In this document: one piece after another, positions 48,201-56,170 of the stretch | Layout: every line of letters begins with the position of its first letter | Numbering within the stretch: the stretch's first letter is position 1 | Source of the DNA: Asterias rubens | Taxonomy: Eukaryota; Echinodermata; Asteroidea; Forcipulatida; Asteriidae | Length of the DNA stretch: 64,000 bases | NCBI RefSeq assembly: GCF_902459465.1 | Contig: NC_047062.1 | Location: 31,738,673 to 31,802,672 of the forward strand | Direction: 5' to 3' | Notes under the pieces: generated by a model | The model's database searches: none | Seen by the model: the letters and a program-made list of their open reading frames with translations, nothing else | What the model was told of the DNA's origin: nothing | Position numbers and translations under genes: made by a program

Positions 48201-49437
48201 AGGAATCTTTAGTTTAGGTTGATTATTTATCAAGCTTACCCTTGCAGTTTAATGAGATATGTTTTACTGTTGATATCGTAAATGTTGATGACTCGAAGAC
48301 CCATTAACCTGTTAAATTAAAAAAACAAGTGTTTTGTTTTATGTGTTTATTATTTCAAACTCCCAAACAAAACAGGGTCTGCCTTAAATTTTTCCAGTGA
48401 ATCGCAAGCAGAACCACTGTTTAACTCGTCATTTCACTGGTCTGCCTGCCAACGTTTTCACAAGTCCTTATTCGTATTGACGCTTTTAAACACTGAACTA
48501 CAATCCCGGCCAAAATGCTTGGGCCACCCTTTCCTAACGTTGTATACAACGATTCCCTGTGCACTTCCCATTCACATTCAAAACATTTGTCCCCCGCCCC
48601 CCGCTCAATGTTGACTGTAACTCAGAACACAACTCAGAACACAATCAGCAATTCTCAGAACACAACTCAGAACACAATCAGCAATTGGTACCAACATTGA
48701 AAGGGGGCAGGGGGCCCAATGAGATATGGCCGGGATTGTAGCCTCAGCATTTGATCAGCAGACAAACTGTTTTAAAGGGACAACCCTGCAGAAGATAAAA
48801 ATTGAGGAAAGTTGACAAAATGTTGACTGGAAAACATTTTTTGTATCCTGCCACCACTTTTGTCGAGAGCAACGGCTGGAACAGTTGTGCCACATCACGC
48901 GATACGCGCGACGCGCACAGCAATCTCCTTATAAGGAGTTGTTTACCCGAAAGGCCTTACCATTTCATAGCTGGAGGGGTGTTGTGTTGAAAGAGATCAT
49001 TGAACAATTATAACTTTTGCATTTATTTTACTTTTTTACAAAAAAGTGTTGATGTTTTTTTTACCGAAAAGGTATTTATGAATGGGAATCAAAGCGTGTT
49101 GTCTGTTGTCAGTGTTGAATCGGTTTTCAACTACGTGGTTTAAACCTGCCGAGGCTTGGTTCTTCAATAATTTACCTCGACTATGTCTTGGAAAATATTA
49201 TTATCAAGAACTAGGCCTCGACCGGGTTTAAACCACTAGTTGAAAACCTCTTCACCACACATTGATTCTCTTATTGAACACGTCATAAAAATCCAATTGA
49301 CATTGCAATGCATGAAACTCTACACTAAAAAAAGTAATACGAAAGGAACAAAATTTAATTAGGACTATCACCACTCACCTAGTGCCCAACTCGGCAATAG
49401 CCACTCGCAAATCAATCGTTGTAAATCTAGACTTCAT
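22047..49437 (-). CDS. NEMF: NEMF (Rqc2/NFACT family), ribosome-associated quality control factor, 35 coding exons
   Basis: NEMF binds stalled, tRNA-obstructed 60S ribosomes in the cytoplasm, recruits the E3 ligase Listerin and directs C-terminal tailing of the stuck chain (established for the family). I traced 35 exons by translation and GT-AG junctions. Lengths sum to 3405 nt, giving 1134 residues without internal stops; the vertebrate protein is about 1076. The start is ATG at 49435-49437 ([11 protein letters not shown], context TTCACCATGA) and the stop is TAG at 22047-22049. D96-R97, needed for tRNA engagement in the family, are present (LGLDRVVD). The YVHADLHGA motif is intact. Exon coordinates are in the block entries below. 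An acceptor-like CTACAG about 20 bases before the ATG suggests a 5' UTR intron. The longer length comes from the low-complexity acidic/basic linker. Confidence 0.97.
22255..22340 (+). repeat. tRNA-like SINE head fragment
   Basis: 'atagctcagttcaaatagcactgg' resembles a D-arm/A-box and 'ggaggtcgcaggttcaaatc' resembles a T-arm/B-box. It sits in a NEMF intron. There is no full cloverleaf, so I do not call a tRNA gene. Similar T-arm-like text occurs at about 9833 and 30450. Confidence 0.5.
22692..23077. mobile_element. TTAA-flanked MITE of the 'aaaggcagtggacact' family, intact copy
   Basis: Ends TTAAAGGCAGTGGACACTAT and AGTGTGTTGAGTGTCTTTAA. Internal foldback around 'gattttcgagatctcagatt'. It lies in NEMF intron 33 and gives the empty-site reference for the split copy at 26332-29989. 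Confidence 0.8.
24003..24117. repeat. Minisatellite of ~22-bp units, NEMF intron
   Basis: About five imperfect units of the type 'gcttagcagcatttacat' in tandem, derived from alternating 'cacgctta' and 'gcagca' pieces. Confidence 0.65.
24771..34201 (-). CDS. NEMF: NEMF exons 21-31: charged low-complexity linker
   Basis: Exons: 34109-34201, 33413-33500, 32647-32800, 32012-32150, 31722-31756, 30951-31164, 30616-30660, 30334-30411, 25934-26165, 25248-25312, 24771-24809 (about residues 636-1029). Acidic clusters alternate with basic K/Q-rich stretches. Family anchors are [41 protein letters not shown] and the [10 protein letters not shown] block. Exon 29 is rich in K and Q ([13 protein letters not shown], then a QQQQ run). 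Conservation is low outside the anchors, so exons 24, 26 and 30-31 rest mainly on phase and splice signals. Confidence 0.9.
25372..25480. repeat. Dispersed 'GCGGTAACACCATGT' repeat, copy 2
   Basis: TTTGCGGTAACACCATGT, then 'ggtggttctgaaaagaaccg' and 'aactcgacgtttcgatcag', closing with 'ctgatcgtcttc'. Same family as 11958-12240 and 34278-34385. Confidence 0.65.
25540..25790 (-). repeat. tRNA-related SINE, degenerate
   Basis: Contains 'agccacctactcctggagctg', 'gtgccttgctcaagtgctcaagggcac' and a terminal segment resembling a reversed tRNA T-arm and D-arm ('gacctagcccgctcagccacga'). Relatives: 30728-30905, 31420-31680, 33240-33362, 36410-36600, 36990-37150, 44165-44340. Confidence 0.55.
26581..29851 (+). 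mobile_element. Helentron/Helitron-like non-autonomous element, tandemly duplicated
   Basis: The 5' end has a perfect 11-bp subterminal hairpin (AGCTGTTCCGA, loop, TCGGAACAGCT), then a TTATT microsatellite. The 74-bp 5' end is itself present twice (26581 and 26654). The 3' end has an 8-bp hairpin (GTGTTTGT with 2-base loop), then TTAATGT and CTAG, followed by T. GGAACAGCT near the 3' end echoes the 5' end. The body is present twice, at about 26723-28282 and 28291-29851 (offset 1568), nearly identical. Short 5' hairpin, adjacent microsatellite and 3' hairpin next to CTAG fit HINE-type derivatives of Helentrons. There is no Rep/helicase frame. Class assignment is inference. Confidence 0.65.
27480..28215 (+). 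repeat. Internal ~125-bp tandem units with ACTTCCGG palindromes, body copy 1
   Basis: Units repeat 'gaccatatctcaagaa', 'actttttcagttatagactcctt' and a near-palindrome ACTTCCGGGTCGACCGGAAGT-type core (21 bp or shorter variants) at about 27610, 27735, 27868, 27990 and 28122. The second body copy has the same array at about 29050-29785. Confidence 0.8.
30080..30262. repeat. Dispersed 'caatttcatagagctg' element
   Basis: Opposed ends 'caatagagctgctttagcc' and 'aaggcagctctatgaaattg', with 'cttagcagaaa' and 'tgcttaccag' motifs inside. Other copies: 8690-8890, 23640-23830, 32345-32600, 45408-45600, 61275-61440. Non-coding. Confidence 0.6.
30728..30905 (+). repeat. tRNA-derived SINE head (Leu/Ser-like), NEMF intron
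   Basis: 'gtggccgagtggtctagttc' matches an A-box and 'gtggttcgagcccc' matches a B-box, followed by 'aaggacacaagtg..' SINE body. It lacks a pairing acceptor stem, so it is not a tRNA gene. Confidence 0.6.
31420..31680 (-). repeat. tRNA-derived SINE, reverse orientation, NEMF intron
   Basis: On the minus strand: 'gtcatggccgagcgattaag' (A-box) and 'gggttcgaatcccgg' (B-box), then body text shared with 25540-25790 ('cctactcctagggctg'). Confidence 0.6.
33240..33362 (-). repeat. tRNA-derived SINE fragment, NEMF intron
   Basis: Minus strand: 'gtggccgagcggattagagg' and 'tgggttcgagtcctgg' form A- and B-box-like blocks, followed by 'acacttgtgtcctttcaagc'. Confidence 0.6.
34278..34385. repeat. Dispersed 'GGTTTGCAGTAAAAACATG' repeat, copy 3
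   Basis: Degenerate first segment, then 'ggggtggttctgaaaagaac' and 'aactcgacgttttgatcag' as at 25372-25480. Confidence 0.6.
34759..38038 (-). CDS. NEMF: NEMF exons 15-20: NFACT-R (RNA-binding) domain
   Basis: Exons: 37975-38038, 37394-37482, 36673-36776, 35807-35982, 35312-35369, 34759-34817 (about residues 452-635). Key blocks are [46 protein letters not shown] (about 539-549), [13 protein letters not shown], and [19 protein letters not shown]. This is the most conserved part of the protein. A partial copy of exon 18 lies 172 bases downstream of it in intron 18 (see the entry for 35618-35726). Confidence 0.96.
34965..35195. mobile_element. Foldback element with GTTCGAAACGTC arms, NEMF intron 19
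   Basis: The outer ends 'agacttgcggatacaaccat' and 'cggttgtacccgcaagtct' and the inner parts 'gacgtttcgaacagtacact' / 'agtatactgttcgaaacgtc' are inverted, so the whole ~230 bp can fold. One arm recurs at 40577-40690. Confidence 0.75.
35618..35726 (-). pseudogene. Partial tandem copy of NEMF exon 18 in intron 18
   Basis: The 3' two-thirds of exon 18 ([16 protein letters not shown] then [11 protein letters not shown]) plus donor GTAAGA are repeated 172 bases away, with a few changes (A to T, D to V). Homology stops just upstream of LHEGG, so the HADLHGA half and the acceptor are absent. The nearest AG upstream would give the wrong phase. It keeps an open frame but most likely is not spliced in. 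Confidence 0.85.
36040..36255 (+). repeat. SINE/LINE 3' end with (ATTG)n tail
   Basis: 'ttggcgctctagaaatgac' followed by at least seven ATTG units is typical of the 3' end of a non-LTR element or its SINE partner. The upstream 'ttaagacactccttaaagctcacctgtt' may be the end of a reverse transcriptase reading frame, but it is too short to assign. Confidence 0.5.
37333..37371. repeat. (GACA)n microsatellite
   Basis: Imperfect GACA repeat with GACT interruptions, next to NEMF exon 16 on its acceptor-distal side. Confidence 0.85.
38331..38577. mobile_element. Small TIR element with a duplicated end, NEMF intron 14
   Basis: GACCCTTCCCATGAAATATG at the left is inverted at the right (CATATTTCATGGGAAGGGTC). 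The right ~46 bp (ACGCGCTATGTGCAATTTAC then the end) are present twice in tandem. Confidence 0.75.
38834..41989 (-). CDS. NEMF: NEMF exons 10-14: coiled-coil arm and first acidic insert
   Basis: Exons: 41927-41989, 41629-41706, 40964-41011, 40116-40276, 38834-38956 (residues 295-452). The early exons are charged heptad-like sequence ([18 protein letters not shown]). In the family this arm reaches the Listerin contact. Exon 13 carries [18 protein letters not shown], close to vertebrate NEMF. Exon 14 has a [18 protein letters not shown] stretch, then [13 protein letters not shown]. Confidence 0.95.
39274..39376. mobile_element. Minimal relative of the 17118-18603 transposon
   Basis: Ends AGTCTTGGTGCAAGAC and GTCTTGCACCAAGACT, with 'cactgtcggtgatttggccg' in the middle. 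About 105 bp, essentially the two terminal repeats joined. Confidence 0.75.
39510..39692. mobile_element. Foldback MITE with GAATGGGAATAAAA/CTTTTATTCCC ends
   Basis: Inverted arms include 'gactcgttcttagacagcc' / 'ggccgtttaagaactcgtc' and 'gttgcagggtcgtggccgtg' / 'cggcaacgaccctgcc'. Similar architecture at 49060-49285 and a fragment at about 31915-31990. Confidence 0.75.
40285..40530. repeat. (TCAA)n microsatellite with an embedded copy of NEMF exon 13 sequence
   Basis: AATC-rich runs at 40285-40325, 40411-40445 and 40455-40500. Between them 40321-40369 repeats the first ~50 bases of exon 13 (offset 91) with several changes and without the acceptor AG. Confidence 0.8.
41158..41520 (+). repeat. 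tRNA-derived SINE, near full length, NEMF intron 11
   Basis: Head 'gtcatggccgagtggttaag' (A-box) and 'ggttcaaatcctggtcatga' (B-box) with a partial acceptor match (GTCATG..CATGAC). The body includes 'gggtataaatgggtacctg', 'ccttataggcagctc' and 'gcgctatataag', and the tail is a (GTTAT)n run. It retains the best Pol III promoter of the SINE copies here. Confidence 0.75.
42115..42362. repeat. Dispersed repeat ending 'CACATGGTGTTACC'
   Basis: Reverse-oriented relative of the 'GGTAACACCATGTG' family, ending 'ttggcaagtagatacacaca' and GGTGTTACC. It contains an internal palindrome around 'acagttctcagaactgagaag'. Confidence 0.6.
42605..49437 (-). CDS. NEMF: NEMF exons 1-9: NFACT-N region
   Basis: Exons (minus strand, in order): 49379-49437, 48240-48308, 47134-47362, 45111-45256, 44393-44460, 43972-44061, 43493-43566, 43149-43219, 42605-42680. 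They encode residues 1-294. Visible family blocks are [78 protein letters not shown] and [14 protein letters not shown]. Numbering is co-linear with the human protein through at least residue 119, so D96 and R97 fall at the expected place. The 45256-47134 intron holds the nested palindromic SINE element. Confidence 0.95.
44681..45056. mobile_element. TTAA-flanked foldback MITE, copy 2
   Basis: Same family as 7428-7803: TTAAAGCCATTATACACTTTC at one end and AGTGTCCAATGGCTTTAA at the other. It lies in NEMF intron 4. Confidence 0.75.
45717..46603. mobile_element. CGATAT-rich TIR element carrying a palindromic tRNA-SINE pair
   Basis: Outer ends CTTGGGCGATTTCG and ATATTGCCCAAG are inverted, and both flanks are rich in CGATATATCGCGATAT. 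Inserted within is an inverted pair of arms (about 45968-46164 and 46251-46453) separated by ~85 bp. Each arm has a tRNA-like sequence: on the plus strand at about 46286-46357, A-box TAGTCTAGTTGG and B-box GGTTCGAATCC with a perfect 5-bp T-stem. The minus-strand twin is at about 46062-46133. Confidence 0.8.
46286..46357 (+). other. tRNA-like sequence inside the palindromic SINE
   Basis: Intact A and B boxes and T-arm (GTGGG TTCGAAT CCCAC). The acceptor stem pairs only about five positions (CTCGG with CCGAG), and the anticodon stem does not close well. I call it a SINE head, not a functional tRNA. Confidence 0.55.
46805..46895 (-). repeat. tRNA-like SINE fragment
   Basis: Minus strand 'tgtggtcaagtggttagac' resembles an A-box and 'ggttgtggatatgaattccc' a degraded T-arm. 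Too diverged for a gene. Confidence 0.45.
46900..47105. mobile_element. MITE-like element with AAACGA/AACGAT hexamer run
   Basis: 'ccaggcttatggccaag' and 'gaggcctgtgtgaccaggcc' form imperfect ends. 'gtaaacgtaaacgaaaacga' is matched by 'ttctcgttttcattcttgtc' on the other side. Confidence 0.55.
47598..47935. mobile_element. MITE, uninterrupted copy of the family split at 17078-18893
   Basis: Runs from 'aaagggacattacataattgg' through 'cagttgctggcagtgtaag' to 'catcatcagattgaccgtg'. It provides the empty site for the 17118-18603 insertion. Confidence 0.7.
48498..48741. mobile_element. MITE with CTACAATCCCGG ends, copy 2, NEMF intron 1
   Basis: CTACAATCCCGGCC at the left and GGCCGGGATTGTAG at the right. 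Internal 'caatgttgactg' pairs with 'accaacattg'. The private insert 'ctcagaacacaactcagaac' is a short tandem repeat. Confidence 0.8.
49060..49285. mobile_element. Foldback MITE, NEMF intron 1
   Basis: Inverted segments 'ttttcaactacgtggtttaaa' (20 bases of it) and 'tttaaaccactagttgaaaa', and 'gccgaggcttggttctt' with 'aagaactaggcctcgac'. Same architecture as 39510-39692. Confidence 0.75.
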
Positions 49438-51380
49438 GGTGAATGTCCAGGGTTTCCCTGTAGTCAATATATTATGTTTTAATTAAACCATAATCTGGCA
49501 AAATGTGCCAAAACGAAGTTTGGGAATTTGTCCTCATGTGTGAACTTAGAACTTTTGCGTAAAAGAAACACCGCCCTCAATCGTCCAAAATGAATTGTCA
49601 AAAAGGACATCGATCTCTTGGTCTGCTGCCCTCCCCGTACGTGAGGCTCTGAACTGGAGGACGAAAGATTTTGTTTCTTCTTTGAAAACAATGATGTAAT
49701 TACATTCTTTGTTACATAATTTGTTACTCTTTATGAACTTTGTTCTTCATTTAGGGTGATAAGTAACCATCTGTTAATAGCTGCCCACCATTCTTCGAAG
49801 AAAACAAAATGAAAAAAATAGGAGGGGGAGGGGGTACCATAAGTCCTGCTCGTATTATGAACCGTTGCAATGCCCGATTGCAACTTATCTGGGGGGGGGG
49901 GGGGTTAAATCTCGTTCAGACCTCAGTTCGAATCCCCCTGTGCCCTGGCTCACCATCACAAACAATGAAACATTCAGTCTTACATACAGAAAGCTTCTCT
50001 TGTCTTGTCTTATTTTGTCTTTACTGCACAAACCGCTGCCACTCTGGGCTATAACTGTGCAGACCCTCATGCATGCATGCTCCTACTCAAATTTTATGCT
50101 AACAAGGAGGGAACTACGGCTTTGTAAGAATGTTACACATTGTTTTTGTAAGGCTACATTTTTGGGGTTTTACTTCCCCCATTCACAAGTCAGGCCTTGA
50201 AACAGTCAAAAGTAATTAACGATTTATCATCTTAAAGTTGTTGTTCTTTCTATTCAATAAGTTTTTTTAATTATTCAAGCAGCCCATCCCTAAAACCATC
50301 TCTTACACGGGTAGCCCTTTTATAAACAAAGGTAAAAGAAATAAATTGACAGAATGAGAATGCTCGTACAAATCGGCTTAAGTGACACATTATTAACATT
50401 TACAAGAACTCTTATCTTCTTCTTTGTTGAGTCTTGCAAGATACAATCAGCTAAACAACCAAAGAAACTTTCAGTTGAACGCCTTTATCTGTCTGTCTTT
50501 CCACAAAAAGAAACCAAAGTAAAAGCATCCCTGTGGCTGAAAATAACCCCATGTCCGCCGGAACCAGCCGGATCTCATTGTTTTGCCGTTTTTGCTTGGA
50601 GGCGTTTTCCTCTTTAGACGTAAGATAAACAAAGCTTTGAAATACTAGTTATATAATGGGATAAGAAAGATCAATGATGCGCCGTGCGTTGTCTTCCTCT
50701 TCAGAACATTTCAAGACTCTTATGATTTAGGGTAAAGATAAACAATGCAAAGTATAGGCCTATTAAACTCTGTATGGCCACAGACACTTAAAATAAATGA
50801 ACTTTCAAAAGAAAAGTCCCTTTTCCCCACCAGTGTATACATGTTCTTTGAAGACATTTTACTTCATTCTTATTGAATCGAAGAAGTAAAAAGAGAAGCT
50901 CCAGTAAGAAGTCTCAAGGCTAAAACCTTAGACGGTGTTGGAGAAAGTGACACCCCTTTGTTTGTTGCGCTACCAACGTCTTTTATCCATCTAATCAATA
51001 GGGATTTTAGGGGAGGACTCAATGCATTGCAGAGAGTAACTAGAGAGAAATCTTTGCCCTCGCTTTCTCTTTATACGTGTAGATAATGTTGTTATTTATT
51101 TAGGACCATGTAGGTATTTGTTTTGTGTGTAGGATAATGTGTTCCGATAAAACAATATATATTTATTATGCCTATGTTGTCTGTAATAATATAAACAAAA
51201 CTTTATTTACTGTATAGTACAAACGCTTTTGATAACATTTTAAATACCTTTTTGTTTTGAATTAAATATAATACCAAATTATTATAAATTACAATGAAAA
51301 CTGACTGGGTAGATTTTAAACGGTTTGGGGTTGAACAAAGACAAATTGACTAGAGTGTAACTCGAACGAAAGACCTCCGA
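49438..51380. other. NEMF upstream region
   Basis: Holds the NEMF 5' UTR and presumably its promoter, but no core motif stands out. Contains a poly-G run (about 49892-49904) and generic AT-rich sequence. No coding exon supported. Confidence 0.4.
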
Positions 51381-51394
51381 ATTAATGTGCTGGT

Positions 51395-51875
51395 GTCGCA
51401 TGCAATTATGTCCTCTATTGCATATGCAATATTGTCCGCCGGAAGGTTTGGCATATGCAATCGTGTCCGCCCGGACGCTGCTGCATAATGCAATTGTGTC
51501 CGCCCGGACACATTTGCATATGCAGTTGTGTCCGCCCCGTGCAAAACCGTCCTTGCAGTAAATTAAACGCACTTGGTCAACGCATGGATGTAGAAATGTC
51601 GACGGAACACGTTCGCCATTTTTTTTACAAGCTAAGTACATATCATGAATGACATGGGAAATGTTCGGCCGTTGGGTATTTGCTGATCATAATACGTGAA
51701 TATTCATGTTGGATACGTGAGTTCAGTCATGCACGCTCGCTTACGCGCGCACGTACAGTCATGTGTTGTCCGCCGGACGGTTTTTGCATAGCCCGGACAC
51801 GTTTACATATGCAAAAGTGTCCGGAGCGGACAGTATTGCATGGCGGACACAGTTGCATCCGACACCGGCGCTCTA
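51395..51875. repeat. Array of alternating GCATATGC and GTCCGCCCGGAC palindromes
   Basis: Two clusters (about 51400-51545 and 51765-51865) alternate TTGCATATGCAA-like cores with GTGTCCGCCCGGACAC-like cores. Spacing is irregular. The second cluster runs into a degraded tRNA-like end ('gctctacgaattgagctatc'). Non-coding. Confidence 0.75.
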
Positions 51876-51879
51876 CGAA

Positions 51880-54700
51880 TTGAGCTATCTAGCCCTACTA
51901 ATGGTGGTCTCCCCACTTGTTTTCTATTTTGATACTGAAAACAAAACAAAAGCCCCATCAGAAATACATGGTGTTCAAGATTGAACAGTATGCGACCATG
52001 GAACAGAAAAGGCTGGACTTCCGTCTCTGATCCTTTAAGTATGGGTTAACTGTTCCCCAAATATAGGGGTTAACTCCTTTGTCAATGCCCCTGTCCTTTC
52101 ACAAGAAAAACCTACTGGAACTGGTTTGGATGTTACATACAATACCAAGATCACCAATTAGGCCTATCCCCATAATATAGCGAACTGGCGATCTATTCTG
52201 GTCTATGCTGTGAACCATGAACCTATTGTTTACACTGTTCTACTTTTGCCAAAATAAGTTCATTGTTTTCATTATAGGTTTTCAAAACCGTTAAGCTTCA
52301 GAGCTCACTGATGAATGTGATGTTTTGCCCGTGATACCGGGGGGGGGGGGGGGGGGTCGGCTAAAGCCCAAAACCTTTAATTGTCCCCCACAAAATGAAG
52401 TCAGCCCTGAAGTGGTTTTCATGTTGTAAACATCACCGGAATTACTGCAACTACAACATTATGGTCGTAAATGAATTGGCGATTACGTTTCGACACAATT
52501 GCTAGGGCTATATCTTCAACTCAAATTGTAAGATGGAGAGCTAAACAGGACACCCCGTTCTCAGACCGATTATGACAATATTACAACGTTTTGGGCCGAA
52601 GGTCACAAACAATAAAATGGCTCTCCTGGTACAAAAGGGTTGGAGCTACCAAAGACAAGGCAATCCCTTCCGAAGTATGGGCTTGATTTCACAAAACAAT
52701 TAAAAAATTCATCTAAAGGTGAGTTGTCGATATCAAAATGATTTGTAGTGTGACATCACACTTTGCTTAGCAATTAAAAAGATGAATTTGCATCAATAAT
52801 AGATCAATAATATTAACTATTTCTAAAACCGCATTCCTCCAATCATAATGCCTGCAATGACCTCAAATAATGTCAGAATAACGACCAAACTTTCACATAA
52901 TAACTTGAAACACATAATCTTTGCTGGTTACACTTTCATTGCGTCCTTCAACTAAACAAATGTAAACTTTTAAAATAAAAACAAACTTTGAAGGAGTTTA
53001 TAAGGAAGTTCAAACTTAAAAGGCCTTAAAACAACGGGCAGTTTTTGCTAAAAACCAAACCCTAAACAAAGACGTCGAGGGAAACACAATCTAGAAATGA
53101 ACAACGTGGATGCCACGTTGGTTCTTTCATGGAGGTTCCATGGTTTATTTTACAGAATTTTGTTTTTCGTTTTCGATACGATCCTGCCAAAAATACACAC
53201 TCCGTAAAAAACCCGGACCACCCTCTTCGTTTAATCCTTTAAAATTCTAAACTTTGCCAAGACGGAGCAAAGTTTTGACAAGACGAGGTAAAGTGGTGCG
53301 CACAATAGAGGCTTAAGACCTCGCCTTGAGATTATCTATTTATTCTGCAGTTCTTTCCCCTTGTAGGATGCGATTAAGCACCCATCGATCCCTGGACGTA
53401 ATCCCCGTGGTAATCTTATAGAAAGCTTCCTATTTATGACCTCTTTTAGCTTCCTTGTGAAAGCGGAAATCACCTAATCTGCTTCTATCTGGACCGTTTG
53501 AATAAATCAAACCGTACTGGCAAATCAACATGTTTAGGCAGTCCTATCATAGAGTAAGTGGTCCTATATAGTATTATCATAGAGCAAGGACCTCCTCTAT
53601 GATCACTTTCGAGAAACTCATTGACAATTTCATACCTAGATATAAATAGACGCCCTTTTCACACGACAGCAATTATAGCAGGTGTCCCTTGCTTAATTTT
53701 TTTAATGAATGGGCTGCAAGAAAGTGAAATCTCAAATTTGCCGTCCTAAAAGTATTGTAATAATATTTCTTTTAGTATCATTTGGATTCAAGTGCTTTGC
53801 CGAAGTCCCAGTTAAAAAAAGGAGTTCAAACAGTGTAAACATAATATGTGGGTGTTGACAATTTTTTACTTTAGGATAATGAGTGATGCAATTTCCTAAA
53901 AAAACTCCACCAATTTCTAACATAAAAAAAACTATAGGACCATAGCCGATCCCAGTCAAAGATCGAAACAAAAGTTTAAGAGTCCCCCAAACCAACACTA
54001 ATTCACGATCATTCATGTGTTCCCTCGTGGCTAACGATAGACACTTATTAATTGCGGAATTACATTCGGAGGCTGAGGGCAAAACCAAGTTTGTTTGGGA
54101 GGAAATTTATGCTGCACCAAGAGAGACCATAATGCAAGAAGTGCAAGACATCTGTCTGCAAGTTGATGCACTAAACCACAGATAAAACACAAACATTTTC
54201 CAAAGCAGATGTTTGAATTTCGAAAAACATAACAAATTTTGATGTTTTCAATCTACTTTGTGTGTGGGTGGTGGTGGGGAGGGGGGGGGGGGGGGGGGCA
54301 AGGGTTCTAAAGCCCCCCCCCCCCCCGGTTATGCCTCTTGCTAAACACTAATGGTATAATGGAATCCGATTAAAAGGTAAGCTAATCACACGAATGCAAT
54401 GGAGAAAGTTTGAAATAAGTGCTTGTTATTTCAAGTCGGCACGCACAGATAAAAGTAGGCCCTATTCGATTAGTTTCGATCGCTGTTTTAGACCAAAAGT
54501 AAAAAGGTGGTCTTCTTCACTCCTCCATAATCCACAAACATTGTCTCAGCGATTAAGAAGTAGTCTTGCCCTCAAGGCATGAAGACGAGAAATGTCCACC
54601 TACTCAGGATGTAGATATCCGGTAGGCGTCTTCAAATGCGGATGTTCATCCTGCTGAATGGGGAGGGGAGGTGACTCATGACACCCTTAGGTTATGGAGT
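51880..54700. other. Intergenic sequence between the divergent genes
   Basis: No exon supported. Poly-G runs at about 52339-52357 and 54281-54298 and a poly-C run at 54314-54327 could be slippage-prone or G-quadruplex forming. A 118-codon minus-strand frame at 53732-54088 has no recognisable features. Confidence 0.4.
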
Positions 54701-54704
54701 GAAG

Positions 54705-55010
54705 TCCACAGCGAACGAAATAGGGATCGATAAATAACGGTTTATTTTGTCAACCATTCCTCCTTCCATTGGTCAACATCATATGCGAAATACTGGAATG
54801 TATGGTATTGAACTAAAACTAATCAAATACAGCAGTGGTGTCGTATGAGGCTAGCAGGGCACTCATACAGAACATCAAAGAACCTGCGTCTCAGCTTATC
54901 ACCAGGTCACCAAAACATGGAAGGAGAAATTGAATGAAATCTTTAGCAAACGAAAGCAAGATCGATAACTAACGGTTTATTTTGTCATGTCAACCACTTG
55001 TGGCACTGGA
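54705..55010. repeat. Diverged ~235-bp direct repeat upstream of the Rho gene
   Basis: 'gatcgataaataacggttta' at about 54725 and 'gatcgataactaacggttta' at about 54961 mark two units. Both continue 'ttttgtc..caacca' and 'actaaaact'. Confidence 0.6.
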
Positions 55011-55818
55011 CCCTGGTGGAGTCAACATATATTAATACTAAAACTGTCCACTTAAATACAACAGACAATTTTTTAACGTCTCGCAATATTTATGAAACAA
55101 ATAAGGCGACCTGCTTCATCACACACAACAAGAATAAAACAACTTGCTGTCATTTAGCACTAGAGGGCGCTTAGTCTCGCCGTTTTCTAGTCGCTTCACA
55201 TGCGCGCATACCTACACTGAAATGGATCATCCCAATACTTAATGTAGCTTGCATGCAAATACAGCATAATTTCTCATTAGCATAATGCAGTGACATGACG
55301 CTGTTAACACACGACGGCCGATCGATGACGTGCACAGTATGCTATACGTCACTGGTGTGTCAGTGATGTGGCCTCCATCATGAATATCATGCATATTGAT
55401 GATGTATTGAACACATACACTTTTTCATCAGCAGCACACGGCTGTTTTTTTGAAAGCTATTGTGATCACTTCTTCTGAAGGCTCGCGTGGGTGATGTTGA
55501 AGCATCTGACGAGAGCAAATCCACATCTCAGTAAAATCAGCACATTTCAGGAAACACTTTCCTTTTCTACATCTCTGTGGAATTATTTCAACAGAACTAT
55601 TCTGGATACTACACTCAAGCCGGTAGAACAAACATGATTTCAAGTTTTATATGGAGAGAAAGTTACTAAACTTTCAAGGAAGCTAGCTGACTCAGTGATT
55701 GTGGTCTTCAAGTTTCTAAACTAGAGGCCAGCAAAATACACCAATGTGATCATCGTTGTGGAACTATTATTAGTTACATCTCTTCAGTGAAAACTGGTTT
55801 CTTTATCCTGATTTGCAA

Positions 55819-56170
55819 ATGGTTCTCGCCGGGTTTACGAAGGAATATCGCGATCTGGAGTCTTACCATCCGTACAGTCCGACTATAACATCCAGTGCAA
55901 TGCCGCCCCAAGCGCAATCGGCTAACGACCACCACCACCACCAGCCCGCCGTCCCAGTCGGCGTGGTGACGGCATCGTCTCGGTCGCGTGCACCCACCAC
56001 AACATCCAATATCTCGAGAACTGAGTCTGCCAACGAAGAGGACATTGAAACCAAAGTGAAATGTGTGCTAATAGGTGACGGTGCGGTAGGAAAGACTAGC
56101 CTAGTCGTGAGCTACACAACGAATGGATACCCATTGCAATATGTGCCAACAGCATTCGATAATTATTCAG
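55819..56170 (+). CDS. Rho GTPase exon 1: N-terminal extension, P-loop, switch I
   Basis: 117 codons plus one base, donor GTTTGT. Encodes [20 protein letters not shown], a low-complexity Ser/Thr/Pro/His stretch, then [19 protein letters not shown] and switch I to DNYS. Confidence 0.95.

Noticed and set aside
53732..54088. 118-codon minus-strand frame in the intergenic region
   Set aside because: It has no recognisable domain, no splice partner and no codon-like pattern that I can see. Length alone is expected occasionally in 6 kb of sequence.
52339..54327. Poly-G and poly-C runs as regulatory G-quadruplex sites
   Set aside because: Homopolymer runs occur throughout the window, including deep in introns, so position gives no support for function. 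Their lengths are also error-prone in sequencing.
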